NCBI GenBank assembly: GCA_029721515.1 | Contig: CM056553.1 | Coordinates: 4,167,001 to 4,231,000 of the forward strand | DNA length: 64,000 bases | Origin: Synanceia verrucosa | Taxonomy: Eukaryota > Chordata > Actinopteri > Perciformes > Synanceiidae | Direction: 5' to 3' | In this document: positions 35,800 to 46,894 of the stretch, piece by piece | How positions within the stretch are numbered: the first letter of the stretch is position 1 | Layout: each line of letters begins with the position of its first letter | Translations under genes and position numbers: made by a program | Notes under the pieces: model-generated | The model's input: only the letters and a program-made list of their open reading frames with translations | Database searches by the model: none | Told to the model about the DNA's origin: nothing

Positions 35800-35947
35800 C
35801 ATGTTGTAGTAGCACTGAGAGAAAAAAAAAATTCCAAGAGTCAGCTAAAGGAAAAAAAAACACTGTATGCATTAGGTGATACACAACTAATTCAGCCCAC
35901 CCTTTCCATCCCACAGCTATATAAATTACCAAGGGGCTAAAGAAACC
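35800..35947 (+). promoter_or_regulatory. il2-like gene 2 promoter with CD28RE-like composite
   Basis: TATA box TATATAAA at 35918-35925. About 80 bases upstream lies AAAAAAATTCC (35825-35835) followed directly by AAGAGTCA (35836-35843) and then AGGAAAAAAA (35849-35858). The mammalian IL2 CD28 response element/AP-1/NFAT composite has the same three parts in the same order (AAAGAAATTCC, AAAGAGTCATC, AGGAAAAATG). Comparison from memory; A-richness raises the chance-match risk. Confidence 0.6.
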
Positions 35948-36005
35948 AATGCAGCTCCTCCACCAGACAACCTGCCTCTCACACTGACGAGCCTTCAAGC
36001 TGAAC

Positions 36006-36902
36006 ATGAAGCACTTAGTTAGCATTGCCTTTTGGATAACTCTCTCTGGTTGTGTTCTAACAAAATCACAACCCATTAGTGACTTCGGCGACAACTATAT
36101 GCGGGAACATGTTGAATGTGTAAGTCATTTTTTAGCCAATTATGTTTCCCTGTTCTCAGTTTACTGAGCTTTTAGTAGTTGGTAATAAAATCCTGTTTTC
36201 CTCTGTCCATACAGCCATTAGATTCAACCTTCTACGCTCCAAAAAATGTTAAGGTAAGGGTGTATTTTATACTGGAATGTTTTTAAATTACTGTGCTTTA
36301 AAAATGAATGATGCATACCATGAAACTTTGCAAGTGACAATGAATATAGCACATGTATGTAGTGTGCTGGGTGCTCCCCAGCATCAAAGAGGTTAAAGGG
36401 TTTAGATGAGCTTGTCTAAACCACATGTAAAGGTTCTCTAGTACAGGAAATGAGCTTGGGAGGTGTTCAGCTTCTCTATGCTTACTTCTCTGTGTGCAGC
36501 CACAAATCTGCCTCAGTCAGAGCAACAAAAGGAAGATAAAACATCTTTCTCTTTCACACACAGAACGGATGCATTACTGCAGCGCTGGACTGTGTGATGA
36601 GAGAACTTAATGGGACAGTCAAACAGGAATGTGAGGACCCCTACAAATATATCGACCTGGCTGTCGAGTTCCTGGATCGCCATATCACAAAACGATCGGG
36701 AAAAGGCAGAGTAAGTATTTCTTTATTGTTTCCAAACCAAGTGTAAATGAAAAACTGAACAAACTTATTGTTTCCTCCCTAGGGACTGTCTAACGTCAAT
36801 GAATGTGCCTGTGAGAAATGGCCTCAAACTCCATTCATTGAGTTTCTGGAGAAAGCTTTATCATTGGTTGAACAAGCAAATACTGACTTGTTGCTAGGAT
36901 GA
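36006..36902 (+). CDS. il2: Interleukin-2 family cytokine, tandem copy 2
   Basis: Four coding exons: 36006-36119, 36215-36253, 36564-36710, 36783-36902; GT-AG, phase 0; 139 aa. Signal peptide MKHLVSIAFWITLSGCVLTKS. Exon 3 has GCITAALDCVMRELNGTV with one glycosylation site (NGT) and a third Cys (QEC, residue 74). Exon 4 carries CACEKWPQTPFIEFLEKAL, with the Cys pair preceding the last helix as in the IL-2/IL-15/IL-21 family. Exon sizes (114, 39, 147, 120) parallel copy 1 (150, 36, 138, 120), so the two arose by tandem duplication, but the proteins are strongly diverged. Being next to adad1, as human IL2 is, and having the CD28RE-like promoter favour this copy as positional IL-2; the symbol is tentative. 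It lacks the strong AU-rich element of copy 1. Confidence 0.8.
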
Positions 36903-37274
36903 AATGCTGGTGTCGGTGTGAGAAAACAGGACCGACCACTGACTCTGAAGCAGACAGACTTCTCAGGAAAATATAAACACATGGAGTTATGGAGTTATCT
37001 CAGGTATAACTGTTTTAAGTAATGCTATGATTCTGAACACTGCTCTAAAATATTTACATGTACAACAATGTTACTGAAATATGGACTGTTTTCTATTGAA
37101 CTACATATTCATAATCCTATGTTTCTACATGTATATATTAAAGGTTCTCAATCAGTTAGCAACAATGACGATCTATTTGATGTAAGCTCTGAATTTCTAT
37201 TTATATATATTTATAACTTATTGTTTATGCTGTACTGTACATACCTTGGTGCTCTAAATCTGAAGGTGTAACTT

Positions 37275-37280
37275 AATAAA
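37275..37280 (+). terminator. il2 copy 2 polyadenylation signal
   Basis: AATAAA about 370 bases past the stop, following an AT-rich 3' UTR with scattered ATTTA (37195-37220). Confidence 0.65.
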
Positions 37281-37549
37281 ATGTCATCTTAAAGTTTGTG
37301 TGTTTCCATTAAGAATATATGTACTAATTATGGGAAGCAAGCAAACAGTGGAGAGTGTCCGCCGATGATTGCAAATACATAGATTTTTTTTAGGTATATG
37401 ACACTGTGCGTGACCAGTGACCAGCCTCAATTATCTTTTCATTTCTGTGTTGTGTATGATTGTAAATGCTGATATAAATAAATCAAGACAAATAATAATA
37501 CATTTTGTTCTTTGTTTATTCTATGGATTGTTTTAATCTGTGTATCAGT

Positions 37550-38445
37550 TGTTCATTTGTTTTTCCAAAACAAAACCGAAACTAAAAAAAAAAAAAAAAA
37601 AAAAAAATCTCTCAATATTCATTCCCAAAATGAAAAAAAAGTATAATGACTCGTTTTTCTGATTTCCGAGTTTGTGCAAAAAATGGAAAAAATGGATAAC
37701 GGCTGATTCCAGCATTTCATCCAATTCAGATCGCTTTATTTGCTGTAAGCTGCCTATTGTTATCCAGCCAGCCATCACTCGCAAATTTGTGGTCAAATGA
37801 GCCGCTAGCCATTTTCAAGTGCACAAATGACTGACGAACGCTTGTGCTCTCTGCAAGAAACTTTGAGAAATATTACTCAAAAAGTACACAGTAAAATACT
37901 TCATATTATATTTAGTGAAACTCTAAACATGTTTTAAGTCCAAAAATAACAGTTTCATACAGAACTTATGGCAAAAAGCCATCTTCAAAGAGTGCAGAAG
38001 AGGCTTTGTTACTGTGTTTCGGAAGGCAATATATCCATTAATTTATAAATAGTCACTTATATTTACAGTAAAATACAGAAAAAATGCCAGGGACATTTAG
38101 TACATCCCACAAGTTTAATAAATTATATAAGAAAAGCTCCTGTCAGCCTCAGAGCTGTTTCACACTGATTACCGTAAACATGCAAACATTTGTGCACTAG
38201 AAAACAACAAGCAGTGAGAGGCTGGACTGACTGGACCACAGTACGCAGCTTGCGGCAAATATCTGAATCGGATGAGACGGCGGAATCGCCCATTATCCAT
38301 TTTTTCCATTTTCCATTTGTGCCAAAATTCGGAAATCGGAAAAACAAGTCTTTTTCCATTTGGGAACGAATATTGAGAAAACAAGTCATTATTTCTTTTT
38401 TTTTTTTTTGTTTTTTGGTTTTCTTTTGAAAAACGAATGAATGAA
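37550..38445. mobile_element. Foldback element with about 200-base inverted arms
   Basis: 37553-37765 and 38225-38440 are imperfect reverse complements: 'CCAAAACAAAACCGAAAC' versus 'GGTTTTCTTTTG', 'CTGATTTCCGAGTTTGTGC' versus 'AAAATTCGGAAATCGG', 'TCCAATTCAGAT' versus 'ATCTGAATCGGA', 'GCTGTAAGCTGC' versus 'GCAGCTTGCGGC'. About 450 bases of loop, no transposase. Confidence 0.7.
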
Positions 38446-39117
38446 TGATGCACAGATTTGTTTTAACCCTCTGGGCTCTTTTTGCTGAGTTTGCACTTCC
38501 TTTATGTCAAAGGTTTATCTTATGACATTACACCAAGAGACTGTTGTCCAAAACTACAGCAGAACAGCACAAACACGATGTGGACACATATCTGGCTATG
38601 CTAAATAAGAAAAAGGTATTAAAATTAAGTCAATACTTGAAATACTACAAAAAAAAAAAAAATAACAAAACACAAGTCTGGACAGCAGGACCGGTGAGTG
38701 GAAGATTCATACAAGGCAAAATTTGAAATTTGTGTGTATGGCAACCTGTACCGGCAAAATAAATACAATAAGAGCACCAAGATATCATCAGTAAAGGTGG
38801 CACCAGGACTGGTGACAGTTACCTCCCCTAAAACACTGGGCACTAATTTACACCATGGATAGTGACTGCTTTTGCTTTTCAATACATTCAAAATCAAAAC
38901 TGAAATCATATTACCCAATGCTCCCCAAGGCTGTTGAGAGTACCCTGAACAGCTCAATAGCAAAACCATGACTGGAAGCACATCACCACGAGGGCTCAGA
39001 CCAAAGGTTTACTAACATCTATCACAGGCCTGCAGCCAGACACTGGCAAAGACGTCCGCCACAAAAATTTTAAACAGCCAGCCTGAATGGGTCCGGCGTA
39101 CAGGACTTAACCCTCCA
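38446..39117. other. Gene-free stretch
   Basis: Nothing coding recognised; short poly-A tract at 38649-38661. Confidence 0.4.
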
Positions 39118-39530
39118 CAGGGTTCTGGCACCATTTTAAAAGTCAAATTTAAGACTTTTTAAGACTATTTAAGTCTTAAACAAATATAATTTATCAATTT
39201 CTTTGGGAGAAAATAGTCAGTTTATTGTAAGGCCTTACCAATATGGAGTTTTTGAGGCCGATGCCAATATTTAGCAGTTAAAAAAAAAAACCTGACAACC
39301 AATTTTTTTCAGCTCTTTAACATTTGAAACAACGATATAAATAGAAGGCATAACACTTAACTTTTTTCTACAAGTTTAAATTCCCAACTTTCAAGAACAA
39401 AGAAGTGAACTTTTGTGAACAAAATAATGTGCAAAATTGCAGTAAATCTCTGAATACTGTGTTTTCCTAATTTAATACCTACAGTAAATTTACGATAAAT
39501 TTAAGATATTTTAAGACTTTTTAAGGAACT
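39118..39530 (+). repeat. Dispersed repeat family A, copy 4
   Basis: 'GGGTTCTGGCACCATTTTAA' at the left, 'AAGACTTTTTAAGGAACT' at the right, same interior as other copies. Confidence 0.75.
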
Positions 39531-41174
39531 ACTTTTCTGGTTGATTTGAGACCTTGTTGACTATTGGTCATTGTTACTGGATGAAAAAAATAGCTATCGC
39601 TTCTTATTATTAAATAATGAGTTGATTACTTTTTAGGTGTAGTCAATGTCGACCTGGACGCCCCACAGAGTTCTTAAACCAGAAGAAAGCAGTAAAAATG
39701 ACACATTCTCCTGCACAGCACCTCAGCATAGGTGTTCAAATGTTTTCACTGTGTAACCACATCAAGAGAGTTGCATATCCTGTTTATCTCTAAACGAGTA
39801 TCACTTCAGTGGCTGATGCCTCGTATATATTTTACTTTTGAAGCTGCACTGAAAACTTGCGTATAGGTTAACCCAGTGTATAAAAATATTAATATGTCCA
39901 AAAGGGCACAGCTTTAACATATTTTATGACAACATCAACAAACTTAAAAGCCACAATAGATTCCAGTCCAACACAAGAATACAAGAGGACTATGCTGCAG
40001 CAGAAAGGAGAGCAACAAACTTGGCCTTTTAGTACAACACTACTTTATCCATGTGCTGCAATGAAGGCTTCCCCTCTGCATCCTTACTTAAAGCAGGAAA
40101 AACCAAAAGCATCAGCATCAGACATCAACTGTGCAGAACATAGCTCGCCAGGAGTTTGAAATATTCCCATAAATCTAATTTGACATTTCAGTTTTGATCA
40201 ATCAAACAGCATAAGATGCTATCAGGCTTTGGTGCACACCATGAATACTTTAAAGACACTCCGCACTGCACATGATGTGAAAGCACGAGCAAATAAAAAG
40301 GAGACATAAGTGCGAAACCTGGAGCTGTACATACAAGTGAAAGCCTTGATCCTTGATGCACAGGTAATTCCCTCTGCTGTCCAAACCAGTGGGACGTAAA
40401 CACACACCTCCATTCACAAGACTGCTCAACGAAATGATCCACTGCTTCACACAGACAGGAAACCAAGTCATTTCCTGGATGTGTATATGTATATAACAGA
40501 GTGAAGCAAACCAACGGCTTGCATCAACATGTGGGGGGGTCAGCTAGTGTTAGAGCAGAGAGTGAGTGTCCTAACAAAGCGAAAAAAACAAACTAATTAC
40601 AATTCAGCAGTTAGTGAGCGTACAAACCAGAGCTGGTGCACCAGGCTCCTGGTCATTACCACAAAAAATACCCAAAAACTCTGAATGGTTTTTTTTGTAG
40701 TTTTGGCATTTCTGCAGAATAAAAATGTACTAAACACCAGCAGTTGAGCTTGGGTTGGTATACTTTATTGATTTGTATTATTGCGTCAGCCAAGTCTTAC
40801 TCAAATAACACACTGTTCAGTATTAAATTCCAAATTAGAATGTGTTTAGCCCCAAGACATGAAAACACAAACAGTAGCTTCACTGAGACCAAACTTAGGT
40901 CTTTTCTGTAACAACTTTTCATTATTTAAGCTCTCAGGAGCAACACTAAAGTTCAAAGGTGAAATACAAAAGTTATGATCACACACTGGGCATGGTCATT
41001 CTGATTAGACACAATAGCATACATACTATTTTAAACAGTTAAACACTGTAAATGGTACCTGCTCTCATCACCATATGTTGACTGAAGAAAAGAGTACAAA
41101 ACAAAATCAGAGCAAACACTCATGATCAAAAGCCTCAAACACAAAAAGGATCTTTAACATGAACAGGGATTGAC
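39531..41174. other. Gene-free stretch 3' of adad1
   Basis: No gene seen. Includes a possible adad1 3' UTR: candidate polyadenylation signals on the - strand are ATTAAA (41175-41180) and AATAAA (40764-40769). Confidence 0.4.
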
Positions 41175-41319
41175 TTTAATCCCTTCATAACAGGAAATAT
41201 ATTACATCACACATAAACAAGTGCTTCTTGTTAACGTAACTTTTTGTTTTCTTCTTTCATTTGAACAAAAATGTTCCCAGAATACTGGCCCCCCCCCCGC
41301 AGCGATAATGTGGTTTCAT

Positions 41320-44300
41320 TCACATGCTGAAGTTATCACTAACGGAAAGCTTGACCTGCCAAGAACCAAAGCCCTGCTGCAACAGGTACGCCCTCAGCAC
41401 GTTCTTGGCCTCCTGGTACGACTTTGCCATCCTCTTCAGTGACCATAGAAGTAACACAAAATAGTTCTTACAGGGAACTACTGGCCTCACAAAATCCATT
41501 TTAGATTTAGATAAATTATGAAGTGAAGTTTGACATAAGCTGCATGTCTGGGAGTGGAGCTGCAATACAATTGTGCGAACACTTCACAGAGGTGTGGTTG
41601 ACCTTACCTTGGCTTCTCTGTAGGAGCTCGTGGCCAGCAGGTCCTGCCTCTGGGCCTCTTTGGCCACCAACTTGAAGCGGTGCAGCATTGCTGCTTTGCA
41701 CAGGCGGCTTGCAAGAGCAGGACTGCTCTTAAAGGGAGATCTACAACAAGAGAATCCACGTAAAGAAAGAGCTCTGATGGAATCACAGAAAAAGCTAGAA
41801 AGACAGGGTTCTTGTACCATTTTAAAAGTCAAATTTACTACTTTTTCAGACAAATACAATTTAAGCCCAAAATGTCATAAAAATTTCTTAAAACAGTCAA
41901 TTTGTTGTTTGTTTGAAATGGAGTTTTTGAGGCCGATGCAGATATCGATATTAAGCAGTAACAAAAATTCGACTTGACTCTGACAATACTTTTTTATGGT
42001 TTTCTTCAGCCCTTTAATACTTGCAACAACGATACAAAGAACATAGATGTGAACTTTGTGAACAAAATAATGTGCAAAATTGCAGTAAATCTCTCAAGAA
42101 TGTGTTTTACCATTGGCATTAAACGCACCATCTGAAAATTTCATAACCACAGTAAATTTATGGTAAATTCAGAAAATTCAAATCCCCAAATTTTAATTTA
42201 AGACATTTTAAGACTTTTTAAGGGGAACCCTGAAAACCAGTACATCTTACACAGGGGAACTTATCCACAGAACATACACTACATAGTCATCCTTACTCCT
42301 CTATGGTCTTGCCCTCCAGGCCATCCACCGCCTCCAGGGAGCTGTCTCCTTCACTCCAGTTGATGCCGTAGGCCAGATGGCCTCCGCTGGTGCTGCTGGT
42401 AGCCACAGAAGGCACCAGGCTGATGTGGGGCCTCATCATGCAGTAGAACATGGGCAGCTGGGAGGTGATGCCCTCCACACGCTGGCTCACAGACATTGTC
42501 ATGCCACGGATATCACTGCAGCCCATGTCACCTAGAACATTTAAAGTGAACGTCTTTAAGCAAATATGTGCAGTTATACTTGATCACTGGATTCTCTTTC
42601 TACAATACAAGATTTGAGAAGCAACGTCAGACATTGCATCCTTGTTAGAAAACGTAAGGATGTGTCTGCGAATGTATCCCACATCAGCAAGACACAATTT
42701 TCAATGCAAACAGGTGATCCGTTATATTTGTAAAATAAGTTTTTAAGTATGCCCTGTGATGAACTGGAGACTTGTCCAGGGTGTACCCTGCCTCTTGCCC
42801 TAAGACAGCTGGGATAGGCTCCAGCCCCACCACGACCCTATGAGGATAAGCGGTAGAAAATGGATGGATGGTACTTTTTTTATATATAATTTTGATCAAT
42901 TGTATTTGTAAAATAACAACTTTTGACCAGGTTGCAAAACATCTGCTTATTTTTTTAATCCTATTGTTAAAGAAGAATATGGGAACTCTTTTTGTGTCTC
43001 TTCCTCACATGCTTGTGGAAAAAAAGGCTTATCTTCTCTGATCAGTTAGTCAGGAAATGAGAAGTAAGGTTTCAATTGTAATTGTGTTCTCTTTCTGAAT
43101 GTATTTAGTGTGTGTGTCTGAAAGTGACCTAGTAGTGTCACCAGTAGTGCTCTCGACCACAGTAACAATGTTAATCATCAGTCATGTAGGTGTTCTCTCC
43201 TACATTTTCACACATCCAATACAACTAATTTTGGAGTTTCCCTCTCTTGCCGCCCATGTTGGTCATGTCACCATTATGATTATGAAAGAAGGAGAAGAGT
43301 CACATGGAAAATTATATCTAACACTGTTGTCTTTTGTAGAAACTGACTTATTTTCTCTCTAAAATTCTAACCTTCCCATGTCAAACAGCTTTTAATGTTG
43401 GGTAATCACTTTGCTAAATGGGTCATATGAGTATGAGCAGCTTACAATGTAATGGTAGCAAACATCAGAGTACCTGAATAAACAGACTTTCATACTGAAA
43501 TGTGGGGCTGTCGGTTTGCTTGTCTGAGTCTCAGCTACTTTGAAACGCTTGCATCATCTTCTTGTCTTTCTGCTTCAGGAAAACATTTCCTTCGATCCAG
43601 GCTGTGATGCATTTAATGCAACGCTCTTTTTACAGACGTTATTATTGCCAATGTGTTCAGGATTTAGAATTTAAGTTCCCTTTGATGATCCCAGTCTAAT
43701 AAGCACATCTTGACTGGTTGACTCACCTATGAGGATGCTCTGGACATAGACGGGCTCAATGAAGTGACTAAGCAAGGCTCCCTGGTAGCCCAGCACCTGC
43801 CACTGAGTGAGCTTATCTGTGGTGGACATGCTGACCACTTTGGAGGTGGAGTGATCGAAGGCTGAAGAGAAAACTGAGAACACCTTTAAAAGACAAAAAT
43901 CAATCTGTAATCCTGTTGTGATCATTAGAGCTCTGTGATGCATTTAGAGACATAACGCTTAACATCCCCTAGATGAGGAAAAGTAACAGTAAAGCACCTT
44001 TCCCTCCACCGACAGGTGCAAGCTGATCTCGTTGTTGACTTGCCATGCCGAAATAGAGAGTGGTTTCAGTCGCCTGAACAGAGCACAGGAAAAGAATGAG
44101 TAAACACAAGTAAACACATTGCTCAAGTTACTTGACCCACATTTGATAACCAAACGCTCACAGCTTTGGAGGCATCTGAGCAGCACCCTTTGGCAGCTGG
44201 TTCACGTAGAGGTGGAGGGTGATGCCGCTCTTCAGGCTGAGGAGGCCGCTGCTGCTGTTCTGCTGAAAGATTGACTTCTCTGTCAGATTGGCCGTTTTGC

Positions 44301-46810
44301 TGAAGAACATCAGCAGGTGGCGGTACAAAAACCTGACAGGGCGACATGACAGTGGGCCATTATTATGTCAGAAAATCTATGCAGTAACGGAAGAAAACAG
44401 AAGTCATCATCGTCTCCCTTCTTGAATAATCTGGTAAAACAATTTATACTACAGCTGAATTGATGTCATCTCCAGAATGGCAAATTACATATAGTATGTT
44501 CTAAAAGTCAAACATTTTTCAAACATTACAGTCCCTTAAATCTTGGCGTGCCAGTAACATATTTGGCCGTCAAAGTGAAAGTGTTTTTTCGGCAGCAGGT
44601 TGCTGATCGCGGTCTCCCGCAGCCTGTGAGTAATGTTGGGGATTCTGGGAGATGTATGTGGCGTCTGCTCTACCTCTGATAAAACAAGAATGGAACAAGT
44701 TTAAAAAAAAAGTTTTTTTTTCATGATGAAATAGAGAGTCTCTTCTTTCATTTGAGCTAGTCAGTGTTTTCAGAGGCATAGTACAAAATATTCTGTTGGT
44801 CTTGAAATATGACTCAAAATGGGCAAAAATGTTGGAATAAGACACTTTCTGTTTTATAAAATGGCTGGCACTCAGTGAGTTCATATTAAAGCAGATCATG
44901 TGTTGAGAATAGTTAAGCATTTAAATGGATGACAGGTTATCAAATCATTAAGACAATTAAGATCTCTCCATACATAAATGAGGCATTTGATACAATCAGA
45001 CCATTTACACCAAGTGAAAAACCTTCTCAAATATGTATTAATATTCAGTTTGATTTTAAAAAGCAATCCAGTATCATTCCCAGAAAGATAATAATAATAA
45101 TGTTTCTGTTCAGTGTATTAAATACTTACATGACAGGTTAATTAGGCAAAAATCATTTATTTGAAGGTATAGCATGACCCGAATAATCTGAAGTACGCAC
45201 ACAGTGTCATGTTTGCAACCAGTGATGCCGGCAGTACTTTTCAGTGACGAGTAACTTAATGTGGTGCTATTTCCAAACCAGTAATCTGGTTAAAGTTACT
45301 TATCCAAGTCACTGTGCATTAATATTTTTGTAATTTTCCTGAATAAAAACATATACTTGTTTTCTTTTTATATCTCATGAAGTGACATCACTTGTATTAC
45401 AAACCAAGCAGCCAGTGACAATGGAGGGAGGAGAGAGATGAGAGTTTTGCTAACTGGAAATAGAGTCACTATTTTGAGTTTGTGTCAGCTGAAGATGACA
45501 ATATTAAGGTTGACTGTCTACTATGTACTGCCTACAGTGTTATCCACTGAGTAATGGCAGCAGCTGAATGTAACTAATACACTAACTTCTAATCTAAATT
45601 AGTTTTAACAGCAAGTAATCAGTAAAGTAAGTTACTTTTCAAAGGTGTAATCAGTAATCAGATATTTTCAAGGTAACTATGGCAACACTGTTAGAAACTA
45701 ACCTCATAAGTGACCTCCTTGCAGTCACCACTGCATGTGAGTCGTGGACAAGTCGCCCATTAGACGAGGCGCTTTCTTTGGTGTTGAAGTTCCCCGTGCC
45801 CAAAGCAACCACCTCACATCCGCTGGCTACACAGACAGAGGAAAACACATATTTAATTTCACTCCTCATTATACAGTATGTGGTATTATATACAGTATAA
45901 TAGGAGTGTCCACATTTCACTTTTGATACGATACCAACATTGCAGCCTTAAGTATTGGCCAATACCGACACTGATCCGATACGTTATCAGCATTTTTATC
46001 ACTTATTTTGTCGTAGAAAAGGCTCGATCAAGTGATATTACTCCAACAGAGAACAATAGTCAGCAACTGTATATATGAGAAAGGCTGACCCACAGCTACA
46101 TCTGAATTCAAAATAAATTAAATGAGAATTAAAAGACCCTGAAGCATAACCTCAATAAATCCAAAAGAAAATTTATTTATATACATACCGTACTTTTGGG
46201 GCTATAAGGCGCACCTGAGTATGAGCCGCACTTTATGTCACGTTGTAACATGACATATTTACCGGTACACAGAAAGATGGTAAACAGAAAGATTATTTAA
46301 ATATTTATTTACGGTACATACCTTAACTGCTTTTTCCAAACAGTACCTGAAACGCGGCTGTAACATGGCACTAAAATGGCAGTTACACGGCTGGTTAAAA
46401 AAACAGAAAAGTAATTGAAGGCTATCGTCATATTTCTCCTGCGCACTGAAACCACCAAAATTGTTTTCTTCAGTGTTGGACTTCAGCCTCAGAAAGGCTC
46501 CGTCACACACCTTCTCAGTCTCTCTCTTTCGTAGCCAGATCGCATCATATGCATTTCTTCATGTGTTATTCATGATGAGGGTGTTAAACGTTAAGCTTAA
46601 AAATAGCATCTTCCCTGGCGCATCACGTCTTCCACCTGTCTGTCTTGCTCCTGTGCGTCCTGCGCGGGCACACCTGGCCATTAGCCCGTAAAAATTTTGA
46701 AACAGCTGCATCGTTGTATTGGCCGCAGGGTTCAAAGCGTGAGAAAAAAGTAGCGGCTTATGGTCCAGAAATTACGGTACATACATACATGCATATACAT
46801 ATATATATAC

Positions 46811-46894
<84 letters not shown>

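Noticed and set aside
33615..35800. Search for a third IL-2-like gene between the two copies
   Set aside because: No exon pair with a signal peptide or the family Cys/helix pattern was found.
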